Of a stretch of 64,000 nt of DNA, positions 29,278-37,480 are shown piece after piece (the first letter of the stretch is position 1; each line of letters begins with the position of its first letter). Location of the stretch: NCBI RefSeq assembly GCF_004682055.1, contig NZ_QUZU01000010.1:108920-172919 (forward strand), given 5' to 3'. Both the position numbers and the translations under genes were made by a program. The stretch is from Pseudomonas kairouanensis. Lineage in GTDB: Bacteria > Pseudomonadota > Gammaproteobacteria > Pseudomonadales > Pseudomonadaceae. Below the pieces are notes generated by a model. The model was not told the origin of the DNA and made no database searches. It saw only the letters and a list, made by a program, of their open reading frames with translations.

Positions 29278-30542
29278 ACCTTGGCCAATGGCGGTAATTT
29301 TGCCAGCTTCAAGGCCACCAGTAACGCACCCAGCAACAGCGCCACGATAAATGCGCCGATGCCGTTCCAGCCTGCGAAGTGCCAGAAGAACCCACCCGCT
29401 GTCCCCGCAACGCTTGAGCCCACGTAATAGCTGAACAGGTACAGCGACGACGCCTGCCCCTTGGCTTTCACCGCACGGCGGCCGATCCAGCTGCTGGCCA
29501 CCGAGTGGGCGCCGAAGAAACCGAAGGTGAAGATCAGCATGCCCGGCACTATCAGCCAGAGCGGGGTGAACAGGGTCAGCACCATGCCAGAGAGCATCAG
29601 CACGATGGTGGCCCACAGCACACGACGACGGCCGAGGCGGTCGGCCAGGGAGCCGATCTTCGCCGAGCTGTAGATGCCCGAGAGGTACACCAGCGACAGC
29701 AGGCCCACCACGGCCTGGCTCAAGTCATACGGATCGGCCAACAGGCGATAACCGATGTAGTTGAACAGGGTCACGAACGCGCCCATCAGCAGGAAGGCCT
29801 CAAGAAACAGCCAGGGCAGGCCCGCGTCCTTGAAGTGCATGACAAAACCGTCCAGCAGGTTGCGTGGCTTGAGGCTGCTGGCGCGGAAGTTGCGCGATTC
29901 GGGGAGGATTTTCCAGAACACCGTGGCCGCGATCAGCGCCAGGGCGCCGATGATCAATGTGGCGGTGTGCCAACTGACGAAGTCGATCAGCACGCCCATG
30001 ATCAAGCGCCCGCTCATGCCGCCAATCGCATTGCCGCCGATGTACAGGCCCATGGCCAGGCCGATGTGCTGCGGGTGGATCTCTTCACTCAGGTAGGTCA
30101 TCGCTACGGCGGCCAGCCCGCTGAGCGACAGGCCCACCAATGCGCGCATCAGCAAAATCCCTTCCCAGTTCGGCATCAGGCCGCTGGCGATGGTGGCCAG
30201 CGCTGCGCAGAACAGTGCGCAGACCATCACCGGCTTGCGCCCCAGGCGGTCGGAGATCGGCCCGGTGATCAGCAGGCCCAGCGCCAGCATCGCCGTGGCC
30301 ACCGACAGGATCAGGCTGCTTTGCGCCGCGTTGATCGAAAACTCATGGGACAGCGCCGGCATCATCGGCTGCACGCAATACAACAGGGCAAACGTCGCGA
30401 AACCACCGCAGAACAGCGCCAGCACCGTGCGCATAAACATCGGCGTGCCTTTTTCGATGAACGCGTCGTTGAGCTGGGCGACGACTTCATCCAGGGCGGT
30501 GGGCGGGACTTCTTGTGCGAGTGGAGCGACAGCAGGATTCAC
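29274..30542 (-). CDS. MFS transporter, YnfM-like
   Basis: A 422-residue major facilitator with 12 predicted membrane helices. Helix 2-3 loop GPISDRLGRKPVM and the matching GSLADRLGRRRVL in the second half are the MFS signature loops. A cytoplasmic N-terminal tail of about 35 residues precedes helix 1 (FMRTVLALFCGGFATFALLY). The sequence resembles the YnfM/arabinose-efflux type exporters. I preferred GTG 30542, which has GAGG seven bases upstream, over ATG 30581. It is divergent from a LysR gene, the same pairing as ynfM/ynfL in E. coli. The substrate is unknown. Confidence 0.88.
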   Translation of the reverse strand: MNPAVAPLAQEVPPTALDEVVAQLNDAFIEKGTPMFMRTVLALFCGGFATFALLYCVQPMMPALSHEFSINAAQSSLILSVATAMLALGLLITGPISDRLGRKPVMVCALFCAALATIASGLMPNWEGILLMRALVGLSLSGLAAVAMTYLSEEIHPQHIGLAMGLYIGGNAIGGMSGRLIMGVLIDFVSWHTATLIIGALALIAATVFWKILPESRNFRASSLKPRNLLDGFVMHFKDAGLPWLFLEAFLLMGAFVTLFNYIGYRLLADPYDLSQAVVGLLSLVYLSGIYSSAKIGSLADRLGRRRVLWATIVLMLSGMVLTLFTPLWLIVPGMLIFTFGFFGAHSVASSWIGRRAVKAKGQASSLYLFSYYVGSSVAGTAGGFFWHFAGWNGIGAFIVALLLGALLVALKLAKLPPLAKV

Positions 30543-30667
30543 GGGGGACCTCGGGAGGTAAGAGCGTGCCAGGACCGGCAATGCAAAAAAGAATATAGCT
30601 GGCTAATGATTCTTTCCAATATATTGTTCGACCTGTTTAAGAGCTTTTACGACCTAATGAGGTTTGC
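30543..30667. promoter_or_regulatory. Divergent promoter region, MFS/LysR pair
   Basis: This AT-rich 125-base region separates the two divergent genes. It includes the interrupted inverted repeat AGAAT...ATTCT at 30590-30613, a reasonable LysR-type recognition site. Both promoters should lie here; exact boxes were not fixed. Confidence 0.45.
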
Positions 30668-31561
30668 ATGGAATTGCGTCACTTGCGGTACTTCATCGCG
30701 GTCGCCGAAGAACTGCATTTCGGCCGGGCCGCGCAGGTGCTGGGCATCTCGCAGCCGCCGTTGAGCCAGCAGATCCAGGCCCTGGAGCAGGAGGTGGGCG
30801 CGCGGTTATTCGAGCGTACCAATCGTCGGGTCGAGCTGAGTGAGGCGGGGCGTTTGTTCCTGCACGAGGCGCGGCTGGTGCTGGCCCAGGTGGATAAGGC
30901 TGCGGATGTAGCACGACGGGCGCAGTTGGGGGAACTGGGGGAATTGAAGATCGGCTTCACCTCGTCGGCGCCGTTCAACGCCAGTATCCCCAAGGCAATC
31001 TTTGCGTTTCGCCAGGCGTTCCCTGCGGTGCACTTGAATTTGCAGGAAATGAGCAGCACCGAAGTGGCTGAATCGTTGGTGGATGAGTCGATCCAAGTGG
31101 GCTTGATGCGGCCATTGCCGTTGCCCGATTCCTTGAGCGTCGTTGAGCTGATGCGCGAACCGCTGGTTGCCGTGTTGAGCGCCGGGCACCCGTTGGTACA
31201 CGGCACTGAACGCGGCCTGCACCTGGCGCAGTTGGCGGAGGAGCCCTTCGTGTTTTTTCCGCGCAGCTATGGCAGTGGGCTCTACGCGCAGTTACTCAGC
31301 CTGTGCCGCGACGCCGGCTTCAGCCCGCACTTCGCCCAGGAGGCGGGCGAGGCGATGACCATCATCGGCCTGGTAGCGGCGGGGTTGGGGGTGTCGGTGC
31401 TGCCGGCGTCTTACCAGCGCATCCGGATTGATGGCGTGGTGTATCGCACCTTGCTGGACCCGGAGGCGATGACGGCGGTGTGGTTGGTGCAGCGCAAGGG
31501 GGGGCAAACGCCGATGGCAGAGGCGTTTGTGGAGTTGTTGACGCGTGAGGCGGCGGTGTAG
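30668..31561 (+). CDS. LysR-family transcriptional regulator
   Basis: A 297-residue regulator. The winged helix-turn-helix is at about 1-60 (MELRHLRYFIAVAEELHFGRAAQVLGISQPPLSQQI), followed by a linker helix and a LysR substrate-binding domain starting at about 90 (LKIGFTSSAPFN). The N-terminus LRHLRYFIAVAEELHFGRAA is typical of the BenM/CatM/YnfL branch. Divergent orientation suggests that it controls the adjacent MFS gene and itself. The inducer is unknown. Confidence 0.93.
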   Translation: MELRHLRYFIAVAEELHFGRAAQVLGISQPPLSQQIQALEQEVGARLFERTNRRVELSEAGRLFLHEARLVLAQVDKAADVARRAQLGELGELKIGFTSSAPFNASIPKAIFAFRQAFPAVHLNLQEMSSTEVAESLVDESIQVGLMRPLPLPDSLSVVELMREPLVAVLSAGHPLVHGTERGLHLAQLAEEPFVFFPRSYGSGLYAQLLSLCRDAGFSPHFAQEAGEAMTIIGLVAAGLGVSVLPASYQRIRIDGVVYRTLLDPEAMTAVWLVQRKGGQTPMAEAFVELLTREAAV

Positions 31562-31648
31562 GTTCGGTCACATATCAGGTAACGCACCCGCCTTAGTGGT
31601 TCGCCGAAAAATTGCGCAAAATCGCTTTTTATCAAGCGAGTGGTATGG

Positions 31649-32032
31649 ATGGCACTTCTCTATCAGCCCAAGGAGGGCAGTGTTTTGATTTGTGACTTTC
31701 GGGGTTATGAAATCCCTGAAATCATCAAGATCAGGCCCGTGATTGTGATACGCAAGCACCGAACCAATAAGTTGCTGGTGACAGTGGTGCCGCTGAGCAC
31801 TACTGCACCAAAGACGGTTCTGGAGCATCATTTACAGCTCGACAGTCATCTTCAAGGCGCGAGCCCGATCTGTTGGGCGAAATGTGACATTGTGGCAACG
31901 GTGAGCCTGGGGCGACTCGATAGGATCAAAAGCAAAGACCGCCAGGGCAAACGAACTTACAAAATCGCAGAACTCACCAGCGAGCAGTTTCATTTAATAA
32001 AAGCGGCGGTGCGCAGTGCACTTGGGTTGTGA
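31649..32032 (+). CDS. PemK/MazF-family toxin-like protein, no antitoxin seen
   Basis: A 127-residue protein with the PemK/MazF SH3-like fold signature: a start region YQPKEGSVLICDF, then KIRPVIVI, a VVPLSTT strand, and a later segment WAKCDIVATVSLGRLDRI. Such proteins are sequence-specific mRNA endonucleases in type II toxin-antitoxin pairs. I find no antitoxin-sized gene directly upstream (only 87 bases to the LysR stop) or downstream. ATG 31649 is preferred; GTG 31640 is also in frame. It may be a solitary toxin, a domesticated copy, or regulated by a distant antitoxin. Confidence 0.7.
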   Translation: MALLYQPKEGSVLICDFRGYEIPEIIKIRPVIVIRKHRTNKLLVTVVPLSTTAPKTVLEHHLQLDSHLQGASPICWAKCDIVATVSLGRLDRIKSKDRQGKRTYKIAELTSEQFHLIKAAVRSALGL

Positions 32033-32069
32033 TGAGCTTGGTGACAGACGAGCGGCGTTTAGCCACCGA

Positions 32070-32097
32070 TTGCAGGCGAAGTGTTTTCAGGCATACT
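32070..32097 (+). promoter_or_regulatory. Promoter of the candidate small RNA
   Basis: TTGCAG (32070-32075) and CATACT (32092-32097) are good -35 and -10 matches with a 16-base spacer. Transcription would start near 32104. No coding region begins on the plus strand within the next 150 bases. Confidence 0.5.
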
Positions 32098-32103
32098 GCC
32101 CAC

Positions 32104-32232
32104 GTTCCCGCAAGGGGCTTGTGAGACTCTTAGGATCCTGGGCAACCAGCCATCGCAGAGCCAGGCAGGAAGCGGCGATGACAAGCCAACCTGTTTGTGA
32201 AGAGGGCGCCGAAAGGCGCCCTTTGTCGTTTC
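32104..32232 (+). ncRNA. Candidate structured small RNA (unidentified)
   Basis: About 130 bases run from a predicted start to a hairpin terminator, with no convincing reading frame. Complementary segments give a three-way junction: P1 GGCTTGT (32116-32122) with ACAAGCC (32181-32187); P2 CTGG-GCAA-CCAG (32138-32149), a GNRA tetraloop; P3 CATCGC (32151-32156) with GCGATG (32175-32180). P3 stacks directly on P1. The P3 loop contains CAGGAAG and the linker holds AGGATC, GGA-type motifs like those bound by RsmA/CsrA. It does not match 6S, SRP, RsmY/Z or any riboswitch I know. The structure was worked out by hand and not folded computationally. Confidence 0.5.
32203..32225 (+). terminator. Terminator of the candidate small RNA
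   Basis: An 8-bp GC-rich stem (AGGGCGCC with GGCGCCCT) has a GAAA tetraloop, followed by TTGTCGTTTC. It sits between the candidate small RNA and the convergent lipoprotein gene and could serve both. Confidence 0.7.
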
Positions 32233-32248
32233 TGAAGGTATGACAGTA

Positions 32249-32668
32249 TCAGTTCTGCCCCGACGTATCCGACACATTCACCCCATTGCTACGCAACGCC
32301 GCCATGATGTCGCGGTCCAGCATGCTGATCCAGCGGTTGTAGTTGCGATGGATCTTGCCGTCCTTGTAGCCCAGGTCGCGGCTGTCGCGGTAGGTGATGG
32401 CGTAGCTGTTGCGGGTGTAGCGGATGTCGATGGCGGCGTAGAACTGGTTACGCACGTTGATCTCGGCCTGTACCAGCTGCGGGCTGAGGCGTTGCACCGT
32501 CCAATTGCGCTTTTGCAGGGCGTTGACGATGATCGTTTTGACCTTTTCTTCGCTGACCTGGGTGTTGGCCGGCAGTTCGTGCTGGGTGTTGAGGATCGGC
32601 TTGTTGGTACAGCCGGCGGTGGTCAACAGGGCCAGGGTGATCAGGGTAGCGCGTAGCAAGGAAGACAT
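32249..32668 (-). CDS. Small conserved lipoprotein at the end of the APE operon
   Basis: A 139-residue protein with a lipoprotein signal peptide (lipobox LTTAGC, C20). The mature part has a small alpha/beta domain with repeated VKTIIVNALQKRNW and YAITYRDSRDLGY elements, resembling the small outer-membrane lipoproteins found in Pseudomonas. It is the last gene on the minus strand and starts 26 bases after the apeR stop, so it may be co-transcribed with the APE operon. Function is not known; an envelope role near APE transport is a guess from position only. Confidence 0.75.
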   Translation of the reverse strand: MSSLLRATLITLALLTTAGCTNKPILNTQHELPANTQVSEEKVKTIIVNALQKRNWTVQRLSPQLVQAEINVRNQFYAAIDIRYTRNSYAITYRDSRDLGYKDGKIHRNYNRWISMLDRDIMAALRSNGVNVSDTSGQN

Positions 32669-32694
32669 TCCGTATTCTCCAATCGATTCAAAAG

Positions 32695-33921
32695 TCAGGA
32701 CCAGCGGCGAAAGATCAGCGACGTGTTCACGCCGCCAAAGGCAAAGTTGTTGTTCATCACGTAGTCGTGGTGCATCTCGCGGAATTCACCTTGCAGGTAG
32801 TCCAGCTCGCCGCATTGCGGGTCGACGGACGCCAGGTTGAAGGTGTGCACGTACTGATTGCGGTTCATCATCTCGATGCTGAACCACGACTCCAACGCCC
32901 CGCAGGCCCCCAGGGTGTGGCCCAGGAAGCTCTTTTGCGAGCTGATGGGCATGCGGCTGCCGAACAGGCTGCTGGTGGCCAGGGTTTCGGCGATGTCGCC
33001 CTGGTCGGTGGCCGTGCCATGACCATTCACGTAGCCAATGGCATCTGGGGTCAGCCCCGCATCTTCGAGCGCCAGTTCCATCGCCCGGCGCATGGTTTTC
33101 TGCTCTGGGCGCGTGGTGTGCTGGCCGTCGGCGTTGCTGCCAAAACCCACCAGCTCGGCATGGATATGCGCGCCACGGGCCAGGGCGTGTTCCAGTTCTT
33201 CGAGCACCAGCATGCCGCCGCCTTCACCGATCACCAGGCCATCGCGGCCGGCGTCATAGGGGCGGGGGCTGGTTTGTGGCGCATCGTTTTTCAGGCTGGT
33301 GGCGTACAGCGCATCGAACACCATGGCTTCGGTGGGGCACAGTTCTTCCGCGCCACCGGCCAGCATCAAGGGCAGGCGGCCGAACTTGATCGCCTCATAG
33401 GCGTATCCAATGCCCTGGCTGCCGCTGGTGCAGGCGCTGGAGGTGGGAATCAGCCGCCCGGTCAGGCCAAAGAAGATGCTGATATTCGCCGCCGTGGTGT
33501 GGGGCATCATGCGCACATAGGAGTTGGCGTTCAGCCCCTCGGCCACCGAGTTCAGCAGCATATTGCCGAAGGCCTTGATCTCGTCGGTGCTGCCGGTGGA
33601 CGAGCCGCAGGCCACGCCCATACGCCCGTCCTTGATCGACTCATCGCCCAGCAGACCCGCGTCTTGCAACGCCTGCTCCGCCGCCCACACCGCCAGGCGC
33701 GAGACCCGGCCCATGCTGCGCAGCTGTTTGCGGGTCCAGTGGGCCGGCACTGCAAAGTCGTCGATCGGCCCGGCCAGGCGTGTGTTCAATTCGGTAAAAC
33801 GATCCCACTCGTCCATGCGGCGAATGCCGCTGCGATTGGCGCGAAAGTTCGCCGAGATGGTGTCCCAATCGCCGCCCAGGGAGGTCATGCCGGCCATGCC
33901 GGTGACTACGACGCGCTTCAT
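32695..33921 (-). CDS. apeR: APE beta-ketoacyl-ACP synthase (ApeR-like)
   Basis: A 408-residue FabF-type ketosynthase. The nucleophile C164 is in SSACTSGSQG; the two catalytic histidines are in VNGHGTATDQGD and KSFLGHTLGACG. It is a complete KS and the last of four consecutive PKS genes (KS-DH-KR-KS). By analogy with the characterised aryl polyene pathway of Xenorhabdus and E. coli this second KS would make the early chain or complement fatty acid synthesis. ATG 33921 overlaps the reductase stop (TGATG); GTG 33927 is an alternative. Confidence 0.92.
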   Translation of the reverse strand: MKRVVVTGMAGMTSLGGDWDTISANFRANRSGIRRMDEWDRFTELNTRLAGPIDDFAVPAHWTRKQLRSMGRVSRLAVWAAEQALQDAGLLGDESIKDGRMGVACGSSTGSTDEIKAFGNMLLNSVAEGLNANSYVRMMPHTTAANISIFFGLTGRLIPTSSACTSGSQGIGYAYEAIKFGRLPLMLAGGAEELCPTEAMVFDALYATSLKNDAPQTSPRPYDAGRDGLVIGEGGGMLVLEELEHALARGAHIHAELVGFGSNADGQHTTRPEQKTMRRAMELALEDAGLTPDAIGYVNGHGTATDQGDIAETLATSSLFGSRMPISSQKSFLGHTLGACGALESWFSIEMMNRNQYVHTFNLASVDPQCGELDYLQGEFREMHHDYVMNNNFAFGGVNTSLIFRRWS

Positions 33922-34649
33922 CAGCACAGGCCTCCGTTCACAGCCAGAACCTGGCGGGTGATGTAGCCAGCCTCGGCCGACATCAGGAAATTCACCGCCC
34001 CGGCGACTTCCTCCGGGGTGCCCATGCGTTGCGCCGGGATCATCTTCATCAATTCTTCCACCGGCACGTTTTCATCCAGCATCGCGGTATCGATCAAGCC
34101 CGGCGCCACGCAGTTAACGGTGATCTTGCGCTTGCCCAGCTCAATCGCCAGCGCCTTCGCCGCACCGATCAACCCGGCTTTGGAAGCACTGTAGTTGACC
34201 TGCCCACGGTTGCCGATCAAACCCGACACCGAGGTGATGCACACGATGCGTCCGGCGGCGCGACGACGAATCATCGGCATCATTACCGGGTGCAGCACGT
34301 TGTAGAAACCGTCGAGATTGGTGCGCATCACCACGTCCCAGTCGTCTTCGGACAAGGCCGGGAACGCACCGTCGCGGGTCAGCCCGGCGTTGAGCACCAC
34401 GCCGTAATAGGCGCCGTGTTGCTCAACATCCGCTTCCAGGATTTGCTTGCACACAGCCCGGTCCGCCACATCGAATTGCAGCACCCGTGCCTTGCGGCCC
34501 AACGCTTGAACTTCGACTTGCACCGCGTCCGCTTCGGCACGGCCACTGCGGCAATGCAGCACAATGTCATGGCCGGCCTGGGCCAGGCGCAGGGCAATGG
34601 CGCGGCCGATACCACGGCTGGAGCCGGTGACCAGTACGGATTCAGTCAT
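33921..34649 (-). CDS. apeQ: APE 3-ketoacyl-ACP reductase (ApeQ-like)
   Basis: A 242-residue short-chain dehydrogenase of the FabG type. The NADPH-binding TGSSRGIG is at 8-15, NAG at 87-89, and the catalytic S140, Y153 and K157 are in TSVSG and YSASK. It reduces the beta-keto group in each polyene extension round. It overlaps the dehydratase gene upstream and the ketosynthase downstream, consistent with strict co-expression. Confidence 0.93.
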   Translation of the reverse strand: MTESVLVTGSSRGIGRAIALRLAQAGHDIVLHCRSGRAEADAVQVEVQALGRKARVLQFDVADRAVCKQILEADVEQHGAYYGVVLNAGLTRDGAFPALSEDDWDVVMRTNLDGFYNVLHPVMMPMIRRRAAGRIVCITSVSGLIGNRGQVNYSASKAGLIGAAKALAIELGKRKITVNCVAPGLIDTAMLDENVPVEELMKMIPAQRMGTPEEVAGAVNFLMSAEAGYITRQVLAVNGGLC

Positions 34650-35107
34650 GGCGTTTCGTCCTTCGATTCATCTAAATAGTTGGCCGCCTGGGGCGGTCGG
34701 AATACGTTCAAGCGGGCGCTGGCCTGGATACCTTCACCAGTGAGGTGGCATTCGAACACACCCATGCCGTTGTCGTCTTCCAGCGAACGCAGGCCGTGGA
34801 TGGTCAGCTCGGCGCCTGCGGGAAAGTGCTCCACATTGCATTCGAATTTGCGTGTGCCCAACAGGAAGCCCAGCTCCACCGCTTCGCCTTTCTGGCGCGC
34901 ACGGCACCCCGCGTAGGCAGCGACGCTTTGCGCCATCAGCTCGATGCCGACCCAGGCTGGCAGGCTGCCGTCCGGGCGGTTGAACAGGCCGCCGGGCTTG
35001 ACGGTCAGGCGGGTGTGGATCTGCTCGTCATCGAACGACAGCACCTGGTCGATCAGGATCATGTCGCCGGCATGGGGCAGTAATTCGGCGAGTGGCCAAG
35101 GGGTCAT
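34646..35107 (-). CDS. apeP: APE hotdog dehydratase subunit (ApeP-like)
   Basis: A 153-residue single-hotdog protein resembling FabZ/FabA-like dehydratases (LLPHAGDMILIDQVLSFDD, then LPAWVGIELMAQSVAAYAGC). In the studied APE system the dehydratase is a heterodimer of ApeP with ApeI; here the ApeI-like partner is present as a C-terminal domain of the adenylation enzyme at 45.3-47.0 kb. It carries the GIELMAQSVAA helix expected for the active-site half. It overlaps both neighbours by four bases. Confidence 0.87.
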   Translation of the reverse strand: MTPWPLAELLPHAGDMILIDQVLSFDDEQIHTRLTVKPGGLFNRPDGSLPAWVGIELMAQSVAAYAGCRARQKGEAVELGFLLGTRKFECNVEHFPAGAELTIHGLRSLEDDNGMGVFECHLTGEGIQASARLNVFRPPQAANYLDESKDETP

Positions 35108-36270
35108 GGGGCCTCTCCGATAATCAGGCTGACGTTATTGCCGCCGAAGGCAAACGAGTTGCTCATCAAGCGGCGTTTTTCCAGGGGGGCGCCGTTACGT
35201 GCCCATTGCAGGGCGGGCAAGGCCGGGTCGGCCTGGCCGTCCCATACATGGGGCGGCACCACGCCGTGGGCCAGGCTCAGCCAGCAGAACGCGGCTTCCA
35301 GTGCGCCGGCAGCACCGAGGGTGTGGCCGCTCATGGGTTTGGTCGACGAACAGGTCACCCCTTGCGGGAACAGGCTGGCGACGGCCAGGCTTTCCATGGC
35401 GTCGTTGTGCTGGGTGGCGGTGCCGTGCAGGTTCAGGTAGCCGATCTGCTCGGGTGCAAGCTTGGCGCTCGCCAGGGCCTTGCGCATCGACTGCAACGCG
35501 CCTTTGCCACTGGGCTCGGGCGCGGAAATATGGTGTGCATCGCAACTGGCGCCGCTGCCCAGCAGGGCGATAGGCGCCGGTTGCCGCGTCATCAGGAACA
35601 ACACCGCCGCCTCGCCGATATTGATGCCATTGCGGTTTGCCGAAAACGGGTTGCAGCGCTCGTTCGACACCGCTTCCAGCGCACTGAACCCGTTGAGGGT
35701 CAGCTTGCATAAACTGTCGACGCCGCCGCAGATCACCGCATCGCACACCCCCAGGTCCAGCAGGCGCTGGGCGCTCATCAGCGCGCGGGCGCTGGAGGTG
35801 CAGGCGGTGGAAATCACATAGGCCGGGCCACTCAGTTGCAGCCAGTCGGCCAGGAAGTTGGCCGGCGCGCTGAGTTCCTGTTGCTGGTAGTCGTAGTCAC
35901 CGGGGAACTGGCTTTCGCGCAGGTAATGGGCGATGCCGCGACTGGCTTCGTCGATGCCCGAGGTGCTGGTACCCAGGACAACGCCGATGCGTGAGGTGCC
36001 GTAGGTGCTGATCGCTTGGCGAATTTGACCTTCGATCTGCAGCGCCGCTTCCAGCAGCAACTGGTTATTGCGGCTGCTTTGCTGGCCCAGCTCTGACGGG
36101 ATGGTCGCCAGTTCGCCTGGCACGCTACCCACCGGCAGTACGCGCTCCGGCACCCAGCCGCTTTCGGCGCGCATGCCTGAGCAGTCACCGGCAAACAGGC
36201 TGCGGCCAACGTCGGCCTGGCCACGGCCGAGGGCGCAGATCACGCCCAGGGCGTTGAGGTAGGCAGTCAT
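35104..36270 (-). CDS. apeO: APE beta-ketoacyl-ACP synthase (ApeO-like)
   Basis: A 388-residue ketosynthase with C157 in STACTSSARAL and histidines in NLHGTATQHND and KPMSGHTLGAAGA. It would form the chain-extending KS-CLF heterodimer with the chain-length factor encoded at the head of the operon (48.85-49.57 kb). ATG 36270 (MTAYLNALGVICALG) overlaps the preceding stop by four bases; upstream in-frame sequence up to 36363 belongs to the other gene. Confidence 0.92.
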   Translation of the reverse strand: MTAYLNALGVICALGRGQADVGRSLFAGDCSGMRAESGWVPERVLPVGSVPGELATIPSELGQQSSRNNQLLLEAALQIEGQIRQAISTYGTSRIGVVLGTSTSGIDEASRGIAHYLRESQFPGDYDYQQQELSAPANFLADWLQLSGPAYVISTACTSSARALMSAQRLLDLGVCDAVICGGVDSLCKLTLNGFSALEAVSNERCNPFSANRNGINIGEAAVLFLMTRQPAPIALLGSGASCDAHHISAPEPSGKGALQSMRKALASAKLAPEQIGYLNLHGTATQHNDAMESLAVASLFPQGVTCSSTKPMSGHTLGAAGALEAAFCWLSLAHGVVPPHVWDGQADPALPALQWARNGAPLEKRRLMSNSFAFGGNNVSLIIGEAP

Positions 36271-36749
36271 CGTGCGGCCCCAAGCGGTGTAATGCGGTAG
36301 CTCAGGGCCTGCCCGCTCATGTTTACGCTGAACACCTCGGATGACTGGTACACGATCTGCCAATGGCCGGGCAGGGTGCGCGTCAGGTCCCTGGCTTGTG
36401 CGTCTGGGTAAAGCGCGCGCAGGTCATCGGCCGAGGCCAGCGCAAACAGCAGCGCTGCAAACAGCTCGCGGGCCTGGGGGTTGGGCGGCAGCAAGCCGTC
36501 GGCCTGCCATTGGCCATCGATCAGCTTTTGTCGGGCCTGGGGGATGCCCAGCGGGTCCATCATCGACCAACGGATGCCGCCGCCTTCGCGCTGGATCACC
36601 AGCAGCCAGTCCTGGCGTTGGCCGTCGGCCAGGCGCTGCACATGCAATTGCATCGGCAGGGCCAGGGCCGCAGGTTTCTGGGGCAGCGGTGGTTGGCTGG
36701 CGCAGGCGCTCAGCAGCAACAGGCAGCCGATCAGCAGCAGGCGCATCAT
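36267..36749 (-). CDS. DUF3261-type lipoprotein of the APE cluster
   Basis: A 160-residue predicted lipoprotein: MMRLLLIGCLLLLSAC with lipobox Cys at C16, followed by a beta-rich domain (LHVQRLADGQRQDWLLVIQREGGGIRW). The family is regularly found in aryl polyene clusters next to the methyltransferase and ketosynthase. It is probably involved in moving the finished lipid to the outer membrane, alongside the LolA-like and MMPL proteins of this operon, but no activity is established. ATG 36749 overlaps the methyltransferase stop. Confidence 0.8.
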   Translation of the reverse strand: MMRLLLIGCLLLLSACASQPPLPQKPAALALPMQLHVQRLADGQRQDWLLVIQREGGGIRWSMMDPLGIPQARQKLIDGQWQADGLLPPNPQARELFAALLFALASADDLRALYPDAQARDLTRTLPGHWQIVYQSSEVFSVNMSGQALSYRITPLGAAR

Positions 36750-37480
36750 GGGGTAGCGCTCGCCAAGGGTTTGCGTGCCACGCAATTGACCAAGGTCTCT
36801 TCACGCTGGCCCACCGGCGGTGCCTTGCGCAGGCCCCAGCGTTCCAGCAGGCCGAAGTCGCTGGAACGGCTCCACCACAGGTACGGGTACGACACGTTCT
36901 GTGGGCCGAACTCAAAGCCCTGCTCGCGCAGCATCTGCAGGTACTCTTCGGCGCTTTTCTGCACATGCATGGGGTGGCGGAACAACCAGCGGATCACCCA
37001 GGTGTCGATATAGGCTTCGGTGGACTCGGCAAACAGCAGGTAGCCCCCGGGCTTGAGCACGCGGTAGAACTCCTTGAGGGCGCGATGCTGTTCAACCAGA
37101 TGGTGGAAGGTCTGGTGGCAGAACAGGATATCCACACTGGCATCCGGCACATCGAGGGTGGCGCAGTCGCTGCCGATCAGTTCCACGGCCATGCCCTGGC
37201 GCGCGGCTTCGGCCTTGCTCAGTTCTAGGCTATGGGGGTCGGCATCCAGGCCGATCAGGTGCTGGGGGGCGAACACCTGCTGCAGATACTGGAACGACTT
37301 GCCCTGGCCGCAACCGGCGTCCAGCAACACCGGCGCGTCTGGCAGCGGGTCGGTGAACAAGCTGCGCAGGTCGTTGATCGCCACGCGCAATACATGGTGC
37401 TGCCAAGTGTGGCTGCGCAGGAACCAGAAGCCGAACCTGGTCTCTTCGACGTAGTTTTTACTCAAGTACTGACTGCTCAT
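36746..37480 (-). CDS. SAM-dependent methyltransferase of the APE cluster
   Basis: A 244-residue class I methyltransferase. Motif I is LLDAGCGQGKSF (about 52-63), the acidic residue of motif II is in LIGLDADPHSLELS, and FCHQTFHHLVE plus RVLKPGGYLLF are the later motifs. In aryl polyenes such enzymes methylate the aromatic head group. Overlapping stops and starts (ATGA) link it to the flavoprotein upstream and the lipoprotein downstream. Confidence 0.88.
   Translation of the reverse strand: MSSQYLSKNYVEETRFGFWFLRSHTWQHHVLRVAINDLRSLFTDPLPDAPVLLDAGCGQGKSFQYLQQVFAPQHLIGLDADPHSLELSKAEAARQGMAVELIGSDCATLDVPDASVDILFCHQTFHHLVEQHRALKEFYRVLKPGGYLLFAESTEAYIDTWVIRWLFRHPMHVQKSAEEYLQMLREQGFEFGPQNVSYPYLWWSRSSDFGLLERWGLRKAPPVGQREETLVNCVARKPLASATP

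Noticed and set aside
32116..32187. The GCAA-capped hairpin and junction read as a c-di-GMP or SAH riboswitch
   Set aside because: The conserved core sequences of those riboswitches are absent and no gene follows on the same strand; a trans-acting RNA fits better.
32016..32243. A 75-codon plus-strand open frame after the pemK-like gene
   Set aside because: It overlaps the toxin gene's end, lacks a ribosome site, and covers the candidate RNA and its terminator; its sequence looks like random translation.
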